A stretch of 64,000 nucleotides of DNA from Anseranas semipalmata (taxonomy: Eukaryota; Chordata; Aves; Anseriformes; Anseranatidae), in NCBI GenBank assembly GCA_013399115.1, contig VXAA01000159.1, forward strand, positions 1 through 64,000, given 5' to 3'. Shown here one piece after another: positions 1 to 12,016 of this stretch; position 1 is the first letter of the stretch, and each line of letters opens with the position of its first letter. Below the pieces are notes generated by a model. It worked only from the letters and a program-made list of their open reading frames with translations. It did no database searches and was not told where the DNA came from. The position numbers and the translations under genes are program-made.

Positions 1-3000
1 TGCGACAGGGGAGGTTTAGGTTGTCTCACTGTTGTTTCTCAGTCCTGCCCATGTGCTTATTTCTCCTGCACCTACTGCACAGTAGACATGAATATAAAGT
101 CTAAAGGCTCTAGCTCTTTAATTCATATTAAGAAAAATCACATTCTTCTCCATGGATCAATCCTTAATTCAAACATTTCTGTCGCGCAGAATGATCATCA
201 TATATTACAGTTCAAATCAAGGTCACCTTTGAATAATGCATGTTGAAACTGAGTTAGATTTTTTATTTTGCCTGAGATAAGGTTAAAGTTTTTTTAGAAA
301 CATGCTTGGAAAAGATCCTCTTCCTTCTTCCTTCTCAATCAGTGTTTTGCATATATCCTACCTCGATTGAATGATAGCAAGGTGTGTGGTGAGTTTCCAT
401 AAAGGGTGACTTTTTCAGAGAGAGAGAGGCATTTAGTAATCTTCAATTCAGAAAATTCATAAACTAAGATCTTCATACTATCTTCTGGCCTACAAATTGC
501 TGTTTACAAGATAATCAGTTGGGCTCTGAACTTCTTCAGTCTACTAGAGTAAACTTTTTAAAAATATATATATATATTTTTTTTTAAATGTTGCCATTAC
601 AAACTACTAAGACATCATATTTTGAGCAGAGAATAGAATTATTCAATTCTATTATGAACAGTTCTTTTCATTATATACAACACCTTGCATATCTCAAGTC
701 TTCTGTGAGTATTATTAAAGAAATTAGTGCTGAAAGAACATCTTTGAACCAAGCTATTTTCTGACATCTTAAGCTCCCTGAACAGAAGGATTGGACAGAA
801 CCAGTCTACAGTATGGCTTTGTACTACATTAGAAATAGTTGGATAGTGACTTGTACTTTCCTTCTCTCATATATTTCATGACATTGATGTTTTATTAATG
901 GAAAACATTTCCTCACAGTATTACCTTTCCTCTGCTCTGTGAAGTTTAAAGTCAACTAATCATCAGAGATGTTCATTCACATTTTTGAAGACATATCTGA
1001 ACTAAAAACGAGACATTTTAAAATTCATCCATCATTTGGGAAATAAGGAGGTTTTTGATGGAAGCCTTGAGTGAACAGTTCTACACTTCAGCTGCAAAAA
1101 CTATGTTAAACATATAGGTCAACGTTTCTATAACAGAAAGATGAATATAGTATGTTAAAGCTGTCCGGTGAGAAATGCATAATAATAAAGAAAAAAAAAA
1201 AAAAAGAATTTTAAGTATATGTGCCCTCAGGAGTGTTTATGTATAAGTCTTTTAAACAAAGAAATAAGTGCTACTTTAAAAGAACAACCACAGCTATTCA
1301 TCAGCCTTTGCTTTTCTTAAAATGTGTTTTTGTGTGTGTGTGTGTGTGTTTTTAAAAAACACAATACCCTCTCTTAATATGTTTCCTAATACCCATCCTC
1401 CACTATGCTGCAATAAGCAAATACAATTCTGATATCACACTCCATTATTACTTTGTAATTTAGTGACAGCGGTATTCTAAACATTATAGTCCCTATATAT
1501 TGACATACTATCTGCCAGAAAATGAATATTCAGCTGATTATGTTTAATACTTTTTCCGTTACAAACAACTTAATCTTTCATGTCTATTATTTAATCCTAA
1601 TTGTAAGCACTAGAGATGTACAATTTACGGAATACCACTGAATCATATTTCTAAGTCTACTTCAGAATAATTTTTTTAAAGGACAAAGCAAAAAGTTCTG
1701 TGAATGACCATGTACCATGGAAAGAGGACAAGGAGGAGGCTTTCTGTTGCAAATGGAATATAAATCCATTTTGAATTGTTCAAGAAGAAAGTCTGGTTTG
1801 TTTGTTTTCTTTTAATGTATCGCACCAGCAAGGCATTACTTGTCCAGCAGACTAACTGACTTGACTCTCAGGAGGTGGCTGAATATTAATCAAGACTTAA
1901 TGTTTTCTTTTAGTGGTTTCTGGAAACCCATGTTCAAATAACTTTTTGTATTACATTTTGTCAGGCTTTTGTCAGTTTTCCAAAGATTTTGTTTTTGATA
2001 ACAGTGAAAACAACAAAAGTAAGAGTCAACTTGTTTTGTTTAAGATATAAGTGGATTTATATGTATATCAATAAATACTTCAAGCCAATGATATTGTGCA
2101 GTCACTAGGAATTTGATCTGGCCACATTGACACCTTTTGGATAGCTGATCTTAAAACTTTTTCATGAACAGATCTAGGAGATGGAATTATGAATAGACAA
2201 TACTATGACAGCAATTATTATTATAGAGAAGTTAAATATTTGTAATGGTAGTTAGTATGGTTGATTGCCAGATTGCAGATCCTTAGAAGAAATCTCTGCA
2301 TGAATCAGAATACAAATGAGGATTTCTTGTTGATTAACACCATTGTTTTTCAGTAAACATCATACTATCTCTGCCAAAATTCTAAATACTATCAAGATGC
2401 TTATTAAAAACCTTATACTCTTGAATTACTGAAAAGAAAATAACCTGCTGCTTAATATTCCGGTAAGATTAGGAACATCTTGGAATTGTGAAACAGTAGG
2501 AATTGTCTTGGTAATAGATATATATGATTTCTAGTGACTTTATTATTCTCTCAGAAGTGATACAGTATGGCTCCTACATCTAGAAAAGCCTTTATTTCCA
2601 TCTCACTGTCTCTGATGAGCAGATTGGGTACAATACTGAACCATCTCACTTCATTTGTAGCATTGTTTCTTTTTCTAGCCTGTATTGGCTACATGAGTGT
2701 TTGAGGAATAATAATACCCTTGTCCTAAGGCCTATGATGAAATCTGATTCTAATGCTCAGCAATTTTAATTGTTCCTGTGTGACAACTTCGTTGTCATGA
2801 TTCTGAACTGTGCCTGAGGCACTTCATCCAGATCATGTGAAATAATTGAACAGTAGGCACTAATAAGACTTACATATTGAGGATGTGGTAAATTTCCTGG
2901 ATTTCTGTTGCTACACTTTATTATGTCTGGATGATAACAAAGTCTATAATTATAACAGGCTTCTTTGCATTAATGTTTCTGTTTGTTGTCTTTTTCGGGA

Positions 3001-5269
3001 GGAAGCAATTGCTAAATTTCACGAGTTTTGAGTGGGAGTTAGGAAGCACCATCACACTATCATTGCCATGGATGTATAATGTAATGTATATATATTGATG
3101 TATAATACTAAGATGTATATCTCAGTTTCTCTCTAAGTTTAAACCATTTATTTTGTAACTTTTTTTTTTTTTTTTGAAATACAGTACAATCAGCTTCCTA
3201 TGTAGCTCACATTTATAAAAGACGAGCAAGCTCATAGTCATTTACAAACTTTCAGTTATTTCTAGAGTCTCTGGACATGCTCTTGCACATTCTTTCTTTT
3301 GTGAGAAAAGTCTGCAAATATTTAAACCTAACAGGAACATACGTCATAACAGCATTCTTTTAGCACTTAGATTTAGTATTATTTGCACCTACATTTTGTC
3401 TCAAAGGATACAGTTTTTTGTTTTGTTCTGTTTTGTTTTTTAATTATTCATGATATATTATGTATGGATCTTGCCAGATCTTCTGAACATATATTGAAAT
3501 CTATCCATAATGTCATAGGAGATCCTTATATTTTTTTGCTGTAAAGAATGCCTTATTCTGGAACTTGTTTGACATAGGAGAAAAAACATAGTCTCATCCT
3601 AGACAGCAGATGATGCCTTGTGGAAACAAACCCAGGTGATTTTCCTATGACCATGATTTTAGAATAATACTAAGGCAATTTGAGAAGAATTTTTAGTTAG
3701 TGTCCAAAGGAATTTAAAAGTTAGCTCATAATACGAATATGATCCAACGGTGCTATTTCAAACACTAACACTAGGGCTTTTTCCTCCTATTATTGATGTT
3801 TCTCACTAAATATCAGAAAGACATTTCTAATGCATGCTATTTAAAGTTTTGAAATGTGAACACTATATTCATTTATAGTATCATATCTCTTTATACTGCC
3901 AAGAAGCCAATATGTTAAATGTATTCAAGTGCAGGGTAATAGCTAAGTGCAGATCATGATTCTAAGCTGCTTTTCAACAGAGCAACCTAAGTGCATATAA
4001 ATGGTTCAAGCATAACCTATTCAGTGTCATATCAGGGTACTGAATGACCTGGATTGTTATGAAAGTTGAGGACATGACAGAATCTTTACTCTGCATGAAA
4101 TAAATAGCAGCTTTTGCCATTCTCTCTCTTGTCAAAATACATAAATAATTTAAATATTGCCAGTGAAATATTTATTAGATGTTAGATAACAGTTGTGGAT
4201 GAAGTCCCAGACACATAGTGAGGGAATTCCGAGAAAAAAAAAAAAAAAATTGTAGGAGCAATTCTTTCTCCCTGTTCTTCATGCCTATTTACCAGCAGAG
4301 CTTGAACTTCTCCTAGTGTTTACCATGCTAGCTTCACATGATAACCACAAAAGGCAATAACATGGCTAAGCCCCAGCAGCTGGATATGTGTGTAAAGAAG
4401 TATAGCAGTCTGCTGGCACATGTTCTTCCTTTACTGATTTGCTTTACCCTTGAGAGTCAAAGAATTTTAAAAAAAAGTAACTGTTCTGTAAATAGACCTT
4501 AAGTCTACTATATACTTTCCTATACTTTGGCAACTTTCAGAGAGAAGGTAACTTACTTCATCTGGTTCAAAATTTCATTATTTCTGTGAAGCAGATAGGA
4601 TGGGGCACTAACATCTGTGTTGGTGTTTTTTGGTTTTGTTTGTTTGTTTGTTTAATTAATGCTCTATCAATTTTGACTTGCAAATATTGTCTGGCACACA
4701 GTCACACATCTGAGAAAAACAAAGGTGTCATTCACAGAAACCAATACTGTAACCCTTGCCTATATTCAAAAATCATCACATCTTGTCAAAGAGGATTAAA
4801 CATCAATCTGAGTTCATAATGAAAGAGGATTATGCATTGTAGTCATCATATCATTGCTGGCTTGCTTTCTCCAGTACCAAATAGAGGAAAAAAATGTTTT
4901 GATCCCAGATCGTCACAGTTTCACTACTAAACTAAACTTTTAAGTGCATGTTTAAAATATGTCCATTCTAAAAGAGGAAAATGGAAATCAAGGTAGTTTC
5001 TTGCATTTGTTTTTTATTCTGATGGGACTATAACAGCATGAGTCATCAGAAGACAGGAATTAAGTTATGCAGATAGCAAAGCAAATGCCAAATACGAAGT
5101 TTCACTTAATATTTTTGTGAAAGAAATATTCATCTAAAAACAGATTGATGTTTACCAATGTTTAACTTGTTTCTCATTCTAATCTTCTCTGTCATTCTAA
5201 TTTGGCCTTTAAAAAGTTAAGGCTTGTCTTGATGTTTGTGTATGCATTTTCTGTCTTTCTACCTGCATA

Positions 5270-5475
5270 AATATACAAATGTATATATGTGTGTGTGTAC
5301 AAATAAATATACATATGTGTTTATATGTATTATATACCATATATAAGCATATATGTATATATGTATACACAATGTGTGTGTATATAAAATTTATATATAT
5401 GTATATGCTATTTATACATATAAATATATACTTACATGTATATATAAAAACCTGTGTGTGTGTGTGTGTATCTAC
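5270..5475. repeat. Compound TA/CA/TG microsatellite
   Basis: About 200 bp made mainly of alternating TA, TG and CA steps (tatatg, gtgtgt), including a clean (GT)n run near 5455-5470. Open frames on both strands here read as strings of Y, I, C, V, H and T and are products of the repeat, not genes. Alternating purine-pyrimidine DNA of this kind is length-variable. Confidence 0.85.
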
Positions 5476-6563
5476 GTACAAACACATCCACAGTGGCAAA
5501 AAATGGAAACATACAAGTTCCATTATGAAACCCATTCATTTAGAGTTTATTTATATGAAAAAAATATTCACATATCCATTTGGACTGTGATTTATCTAGA
5601 ATGTGGGCAACCACATATGCCACTGTTCTGATATATCTGGGCAGAGATACATTGTGTTCCTACTATATTTAATGGAGGACTAATCAATAGAGTTAATAGA
5701 GTTTTAGGGAGTGAATCATCTCATCCCCAAGAAGATACTTACTCTGGTTCAGATAAATAGCACCTTTTATCCCATTTACTCTATCGATTAGGTCTCCACC
5801 ATCTACAGTGGTCACTTAGGCAACTCACATCTACATTGTAGGCAACAGAAGTTAGGTGAAATAAATTCTCTCTTCATCTGCTGAGGTGTGTGGTCTTTCA
5901 ATCTCTGAGTAGCACAGAAGATGTAAGGGCTATAGATTCCATCCCCACACACGTACACATTGATGCAATGAACAGTAGTAATCCCCACTGGTAATCAGAA
6001 TGTGCACTTGATGTTCCATGTTATTATTTATTTTTTATTTATTTTAATTTTATGACAGTCTTTCAAATAACAAAAATAAATAAAATCCATACTAAACCAG
6101 TGAAATGTGTATCTGAGAATAAAATATTTAGAAGTGTTTGCTTGTTGTTTTGTAAATAATTCATGCATTGATCTTGCTCTCCACAAATGGTAATAAATCA
6201 CAAGTTGAAATTGATTTTACCATGTGAGAAAAAAGTCAGAGTCATAAATAGAAAATAAAATGTCTAATATAAAAGAAATAACTTTTATAATTTATAATTT
6301 GATGGCAAGTACAGATATGCTGAATATTCAAAGCAGTAAAAAGTGTTGATTCATTCAAATAGTACTTGCCAAAACACAATGAGCTTGATAGGCTTACCTG
6401 CACAAAGGTTTCATAAGTTGAAACAGAATCTGATCAAATGTCAAAAAGAGAAATGCAACATTATGAAGACATTAGGATATTGCTAGGCAGGACTGAGAAA
6501 TCAAATTCCCTTTTACATTCTTTGACTATTAGTTTATTGTGGCATTCTTTCTCTTTCTTTATG

Positions 6564-6594
<31 letters not shown>

Positions 6595-6680
6595 TTTCTT
6601 TTTCTTTTTCTTTTTCTTTTTCTTTTTCTTTTTCCTTTTTTTTCTGACTTCTTCTTTTTCTTTGACTTTTTTTTTTCCAG
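6564..6680. repeat. (CTTTTT)n hexanucleotide repeat in a polypyrimidine tract
   Basis: C residues recur every 6 bases from 6574 to 6634 (11 Cs, ten perfect 6-base steps), flanked by further T/C-rich sequence. The region is almost pure pyrimidine on the plus strand. The plus-strand frame reads as alternating S/F and the minus-strand frame as alternating K/R; both are translations of the repeat, not proteins. Confidence 0.9.
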
Positions 6681-7033
6681 TCCTGAGTGGGAAAACAAAA
6701 CAGAAAAAGAATTGATCTTCCCTTTCAACAAAAGTTGAAAAAAGTTCCCCTCTGCAACAAAAATTGCAGAGTTACTGTGATGAACAAGGGTGCTTAAAGT
6801 GTAGAGTTGTTACCATTTAAGGGAGAAGCGCATTGTGCTGAAAATGTTAGATGGGTTCTAAACCCCACATTCCATTCCATGACTTACAAGGAAAGGGACC
6901 CACTGAGACTGAGATCTGAGATTACAGAGCTTTATTGCAGCTTTACCAATTCTTTCCTTCCAGTATATGCTTAGGACTCACTGGTTTCCTTTTTCAGATT
7001 GAAATTTCTGGTGTTAGTTATATCCGAAAGAAG

Positions 7034-8112
7034 CACAGAATCATAGAAGCAAAGAATCATAGAAGCATAGAATCATAGAGTGGTTTGGATTGGAAGGGAC
7101 CTTAAATATCACCCAGTTCCAACACCCCTGCCATGGGCAGGGATGCTTCCAGCTAGACCAGGTTGCCCAAAACCCCATCCAACTTGGCCTTGAACACCTC
7201 CAGGGAAAGGGCATCCACAGCTTCTCTGGGCAACCTGTTCCAGTGCTTCATCACCCTCTAGGTAAAAAATGTCTTCCTTATATCTAATCTAAACCTAGCC
7301 ATTTTAGTTTAAAACTGTAAAGCCTTGTCACTATACTCCCTGATGAAGAGTACCTCCCCATCTTTCCTGTAGGCCCCCTTTATGTACTGTAAGGCTGCTA
7401 TAAGCTTTCCCTGGCACCTTCTCTTCTCTAGGCTAAATAACACCAACTTTCTCAGCCTGTCTTCGCAGCAGAGGTGCATCAGACCTCTGATAATCTTCGT
7501 GGCCCTCCTCTGGATGCACTGAAACAGGTCCATGTCTTTCTTATGCTGCAGGCCCCAGAGCTGAATGCAGTACTCCAGGTGGGGTCTCACAAAAGCAGAG
7601 TAGAGAGGGGGAGAATCACCTCCTTCAACCTCATAGCTACACTCCCCTTGATGCCCAGGACATAACTGGCTTTCAGGGCTGGCTACAAGCACACATTGCC
7701 AGCTCATGTTGAGCTTTTCATCTACCAGTACCCCCAAGTCCTTCTCCTCAGGGCTGCTCTCAATCCACTCATTGCCCAGGCTGTATTGATGTTTGGGATC
7801 GCTCTGACTCGGGTGCAGGTCCTTGTGCTTGGCTTTGTTGAACCGCATATTGTTCGCACAGGCCCGCCACTCAAGCTGTCAAGGTCCCTCTGGATGGCAT
7901 CCCTTCCCTCCAGTGTGTCAGCTGTAACACACAGCTTGGTGAAATGCAAATATGCAGAGGGTGCACTCATTCCCTCTGTCCAAGTCACTGACAAAGATGT
8001 TAATTAATATTGGTCCTAATACTGATCCCTGAGGAATGCCACTTGTCACTGGTCTCCACCTGGACATCAAGCTGTTGACCACAACTGTTTGAGTGTGACC
8101 ATCCAGCCAGTA
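7034..8112 (-). mobile_element. CR1 LINE fragment, 5'-truncated, minus strand
   Basis: On the plus strand it begins with the reverse complement of the CR1 3' tail (units such as agaatcatag at 7034-7079) and then the usual CR1 3' UTR sequence. Reading upstream on the minus strand it runs through the C-terminal part of the CR1 ORF2 reverse transcriptase and stops near 8112, inside the RT domain. The remaining 1.08 kb is the 3' part of a full-length element of about 4.5 kb, the common result of incomplete reverse transcription in this family. The same 3' subfamily features (the gccatgggcaggg stretch) recur in the plus-strand copy at 57970-58398. Confidence 0.95.
7309..8109 (-). pseudogene. Decayed CR1 ORF2 (reverse transcriptase, C-terminal part)
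   Basis: The minus strand keeps two open blocks. 7918-8109 shows the RT block with [13 protein letters not shown] (finger/palm motif of non-LTR RTs) and then NIFVSDLD. 7309-7848 shows the thumb region with [20 protein letters not shown] and RATKIIRG, all hallmarks of CR1 ORF2. Between them the catalytic FADD box is destroyed by a frameshift just after the ECTL motif. There is no start codon of its own; this is the truncated tail of an enzyme that would need about 900 residues. Not functional. Confidence 0.9.
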
Positions 8113-9794
8113 ATAGTCAATAGGATTCAGTGTTTTACAGATGCCCATCAATAAATTTTGCATCATGCTTTCAAGGTAAAAGGAAGACTTTTATTTTCCC
8201 AGTACTTCAGGTTTCTTCTTGTAACCAGCTGGAGGAGAAAAGGAGGAGGAGGATTTGCTTCTCAGAAGCTTTCAGGATCAGGCCTTACCCAACTTCACTT
8301 CAGAACAGCATCTCTTGTAAATCTTAAGCAAGATGTACTTTCAGTTTTCATTTTTTTTAATTACACAAGCTGTATAATGAACACATATCTGACAAATGGT
8401 GATGCACAGTATTTTTCCTGCATCACAATATTTATAAAACCAGGGTAAAGGCATAGGGTAAAAAGACAGGATTAGGCCTAACTAATCCTTGTACATTTCA
8501 GCTCATTAATATGGGTCTTGTTCTGGCTGTCGAAAAAAAAAAAAAAGTTAATATTCCTAATTAAAGATACTAAAGGCTGTACAACATTTAGGATCATGTG
8601 TACCTATTTGGAGTCTCACTGTCTCATTGGTATTAAACTCATAGACAAAAGCAGAATAGGTACCCCTTAGCATTCAACCATATGAGTACACAGGACTAAT
8701 TTTGCCTTTTTTTTTTTTTTAATTTCAATTTCTTACAAAGACTGTAGCCTTGCAAATACTTAAATTGTTCAATAAGTAAGTTATTTATGGGTAACAGTGT
8801 GTGCTTGAATTGGTTGTTAGTGAGTGTGGTGGTTTAATTCATCGATTTCTTCACTATGTACAAAGTAGTCTTCATATTCCTGTTATTGCTACATTTATTA
8901 AGGCTTTTGATATTTTATTCTGATTTTTTGAGAGACTTTTTTGCCTCCTCAAAGTTTCCATTTTCACAGCATAATTGTTTTACTTCTACAGTGCCAACTT
9001 TTGCACCACAAGAAATATAAACAGACAATTCCCTTTACAATCTGCACTGCATTCACAATAGATAATGTTGCTAACAATCTCCTTTGGAAGTTACTTATAA
9101 CTTTGGCAAACTTTAAGTATTTTGAGTTGAAAATTTTATGCCAGGTGCTTGCTTCAGGCTGAGAATAATTTATATCACTTAGATGATTTAACACTTTACA
9201 AATGCTTCTGTCAGAAAGTAGGAAATATTACATTTTCTTTGTCCATATTAAAATATATTTATACTTCTCTTACAGTAATAAACCCTTATAGTTCCATTCT
9301 TCAGAACAAATGAAATTAGAGATATATTTAAAAATGATATTCTCCTAAAGATGTTTGGCCATCACAGTGAACAGGCAATCACAAATAGCTAAAATATAAC
9401 CCTGGGGGAAGAAAATAAACAAACAAAAAAAGGTCATAAAAAAAAGTAAATTCTCAGTTTCTGAACTTTGAGACTGGTTTAATAGATAACTTACTGGTGA
9501 AACCAGACACGAGAAAATTGTTAGCATTGGGTGTTCTTTAGTCCATTTGAATTGGGTACCTGTCTTGGGTACCTTAATTTTCAGTACCCAGTAAATTCTT
9601 AGGATTTAGTGAATCTGTCGGTCTCAGATTAATTCAAGTAATTAAATTTAGGCAGCAGGATTGCCCCTCAAAGGCCTTCAGTCATCCATGTCTCTACTTA
9701 AATTATATAAGGAAATTGAACAATTGCTTTCTCAGGTATCTACAGTTTCACCAAAAGCGACAGACTAAGTTAGGCTGGCTAGATGTTGCCCGGC
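8113..9794. other. AT-rich non-coding DNA, no gene seen
   Basis: Unique-looking sequence between two CR1 elements, with poly-A near 8534 and poly-T near 8708. No open frame with protein character and no recognisable repeat family. Confidence 0.6.
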
Positions 9795-10316
9795 TAAGGA
9801 GAGAGCAGTTGATGTTGTTAACTTTGATGTTAGCAAGACTTTTGACACTGTCTTCAATAACATCCTCATAGAGAAGCTGACAGTGTGTTAAATAGGTGCA
9901 TTATGAGGTGGACTGAAAACTGACTGAATGGCTGGGCTCAGAGGATGGTGATCAGCGACACAAAGCCCAGAGTCCAATGGACCCCAGACGTCAGTACCAG
10001 GGCCAATCCTGTTCAGCATCTTAGTTAGAGACTTGGTCAATGGGTCAGAGTGCACTCTCAGCAAGTTTGCAGACAACACAAATCTGAGAGAAGTGACTGA
10101 TACACCAGAGGGTCATGCTGTCATTCAGAGGGACCTTGACAAGCTGGAGAAATGGGATGACAGAAATCTCATTATATTCAACAAAGAGAAGTATCAAGTC
10201 CTGACTCTGTAGAGGAGTAACCCCAGGCAATCATACATAGTGAAAGCCAACCTTCTAGAAAGCAGAAAAGGACCTGGGGATCCTTTTGGACACCAAGTTG
10301 AACACAAGCCAGCAGT

Positions 10317-10321
10317 GTACC
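10317..10321 (+). repeat. Left 5-bp target-site duplication of the outer LTR
   Basis: The bases gtacc lie immediately before the LTR start (tgtgtacctggg at 10322) and are repeated exactly at 12012-12016 after its end. Five bases is the duplication length expected of ERVL-type integrases. Confidence 0.85.
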
Positions 10322-10509
10322 TGTGTACCTGGGTTTACATGGAGAGGTTTTGGTAGTGGGAGAGCTGTACAGTTGGCTTCTGTGGGAAGAGAACAGAGGC
10401 TGTCCCCATGTCAGACAGCGCCAGTTCCAGTCACCTCCAAACTGGACCCACCACTGTCCCAAGCTGACCAACCACCATCAGCAAAGCTAGTGGTACCTCT
10501 GTGATAACA

Positions 10510-10516
10510 TATTTAA
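10510..10516 (+). promoter_or_regulatory. Candidate TATA box of the outer LTR
   Basis: TATTTAA in the context gataacatatttaagaa, about 190 bp into the LTR and upstream of the repeated cassettes and the polyadenylation signal, as a U3 promoter should be. Activity is inferred from position only. Confidence 0.45.
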
Positions 10517-10639
10517 GAAAGGGCAAAAACTCTGCACAGCAGTTGTGAGAGAGAGGAGTGAGAACAACATGAGAGAAAGAACACCTGCAGGCACCATGGT
10601 CAGTGAAGAAGGAAGGGGAGGACGTGCTCCAGGCACTGA

Positions 10640-10950
10640 AGCAAAGATTCCCCTGCAGCCTATGAAAAGAACCATGCTGAAGCAGGTTGTCTCCCTACAG
10701 CCCATGAAGGATCATGCTGGAGCAGATATCCACATTGAAGCCCATGGAAGACACCATACAGGTTTCTGGCAGGAACTGTGGCCCATGAAGGAAAGACCAC
10801 GGTTCCGGCAGGAACTGAAGCCTGTAGGGGACCCATGCTGGAGAAGTCTGTTCCTGGAGGACTGCTTCCTGTGGTATTGTACCCATGCTAGAGAAGTTTT
10901 TGAAGACAGAAGCCAGTGGAAAGCCCACGATGGATCAGTTCATGAAGGAC
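10640..10950 (+). repeat. Degenerate tandem cassettes inside the outer LTR
   Basis: Units of roughly 40-60 bp repeat the pattern 'cccatg(g/a)a(g/a)ga...ccatgctgga(g)...' with variants such as ggcaggaactg. They are interrupted by the inner LTR at 10951 and continue at 11543 with gactgcataccatgggagga. Similar cassettes are typical of this avian LTR family. Confidence 0.6.
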
Positions 10951-11541
10951 TTTCACAGTTTGGGCTGGAATAGAATTAATTTTCTTTGTAGAGGCTCACA
11001 CAATGCTGGATTTTTGATGAAAATAGCGGTGATAACACACCGATTTTTTTAGTTGTTGCAGAGCAGTGCTTACACACCGAGCCAAGGACTTTTCTGCTTC
11101 TTATGTTGCCGTGCCAGCGAGGAGGCTAGGGGTGCACAAGAAGCTGGGAGGGGACATGGCCAGGACAGGTGACTTGGGCTGACCAAAGAGATATTCCATA
11201 CCATATGGCATCATGCTCAGCAATAAAAGCTGGGGTACAGAAGGAGGAAGAGGGGATGTTCAGAGTGATGGCATTTGTCTTCCCAAGCAACACTTTACGT
11301 GTGACGAGCCCTGTGTTCCTGGAAGTAGCTGAACACCTGCCTGATGATGGGAAGTAGCGAATGAATTCCTTGTTTTGTTTTGTTTGTGCATGCAGATTTT
11401 GCTTTACCTAGTAAACTGCCCTTATCTCAACCCATGAGCTCTTGCACTTTTACCTCTCTGATTCTCTCCCCTGTCACACCTGGGGAGAGTGAGTGAGCAG
11501 CTGTGTGGTGCTGAGCTGCCTGCCAGGTCTAAACCACCACA
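10951..11541 (+). mobile_element. Solo LTR (inner), inserted into the outer LTR
   Basis: Aligns base by base with the solo LTR at 59776-60379: shared blocks include ccaaggacttttctgcttct, gccagcgaggaggct, acaagaagctgggagggga, ccataccatatg and gctgagctgcctgccagg. It starts tttcacag (the other copy starts tgtcatgg, so the TG has mutated to TT) and ends ctaaaccaccaca. The outer LTR continues across it (gaaggac before, gactgcatacc after), so it is a later insertion. The duplication is degraded: aggac on the left, gact on the right. No internal genes. Confidence 0.85.
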
Positions 11542-11822
11542 GACTGCATACCATGGGAGGAACCCCACACTAGAGTGGGGCTAGAATGTGAAAAGAAAGT
11601 ACTGGCAGAGATGAAGTGTTATGGACTGCAACCCCCATTCCCCTCCTTCCCTGTGCCTCTCAAGGCAGGGAAAAGGTAGATGAGTCAGGAGTGAAGTTGA
11701 ATGTTGGAATAAGAGGGAGGTTCAGGGGGAGGTATTTTTAACTTTTTTTTTCTTTTTTTTTTTTTTTTTTTTTTCACAATACCTAGTTCAGCAAGNACAA
11801 TCCTTCTCCATTTTTAATTGGA

Positions 11823-11828
11823 AATAAA
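11823..11828 (+). terminator. Polyadenylation signal of the outer LTR
   Basis: A canonical AATAAA, followed by the U5-like segment (gtctgttttgcccatgacag). Its place near the 3' end of the LTR fits an R-region poly(A) signal. Confidence 0.55.
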
Positions 11829-12011
11829 TTAATCTTTCCCAAGCCAAGTCTGTTTTGCCCATGACAGTAACTGGTGAGAGTTCTCCCTGTCCTTATCTCA
11901 GCCCATGAGTTTTTTCATCTTATTTTCTCTCCTTTCTTGCAGAGGAGGGAGGGAGGGGGAGAGAGTGGCTTGGTGGGCACCTGAGAGCCAGCCAAGGTTA
12001 ACCCAACCACA

Positions 12012-12016
12012 GTACC
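12012..12016 (+). repeat. Right 5-bp target-site duplication of the outer LTR
   Basis: Second exact copy of gtacc, directly after the terminal CA of the LTR; the CR1 coding sequence continues from here. Confidence 0.85.

Larger units (their letters stand above)
1..7033. other. AT-rich non-coding DNA, no gene seen
   Basis: About 7 kb of AT-rich sequence with stops in all frames; the few open frames are short and low-complexity. It holds a (TG)n run near 1330-1349, poly-T near 3160, poly-A near 4234, a (TTTG)n run near 4636, a CA/TA microsatellite at 5270-5475 and a polypyrimidine tract at 6564-6680 (listed separately). I see no CR1, LTR or exon here. Confidence 0.7.
10322..12011 (+). mobile_element. 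Solo LTR of an avian ERVL-like element (outer), carrying a nested LTR
   Basis: It starts with TG (tgtgtacctgggtttacatgg) and ends with CA (gttaacccaaccaca), flanked by a perfect gtacc duplication. Without the nested 10951-11541 insertion it is about 1.1 kb. Plus-strand layout: U3 with a TATTTAA box at 10510-10516; a body of degenerate cassettes of about 50-60 bp built on 'cccatg...gctggagcag' (about 10640-10950, resuming at 11543); a long poly-T; a polyadenylation signal at 11823; and a U5 with ccttatctcagcccatgag. The sequence agrees with a long LTR family I know from bird genomes and believe to be class III (ERVL). No internal retroviral genes are present. The open frame at 10545-10973 is the cassette array read through, not a protein. 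Confidence 0.85.

Noticed and set aside
5209..5631. Overlapping open frames on both strands rich in Y, I, C, H
   Set aside because: They come from the TA/CA microsatellite; composition explains their length.
6534..6731. Lysine/arginine-rich open frame on the minus strand
   Set aside because: It is the translation of the (CTTTTT)n repeat; no independent coding evidence.
10545..10973. 142-codon open frame
   Set aside because: It runs through the cassette array of the outer LTR and into the inner LTR; no protein character and no viral motif.
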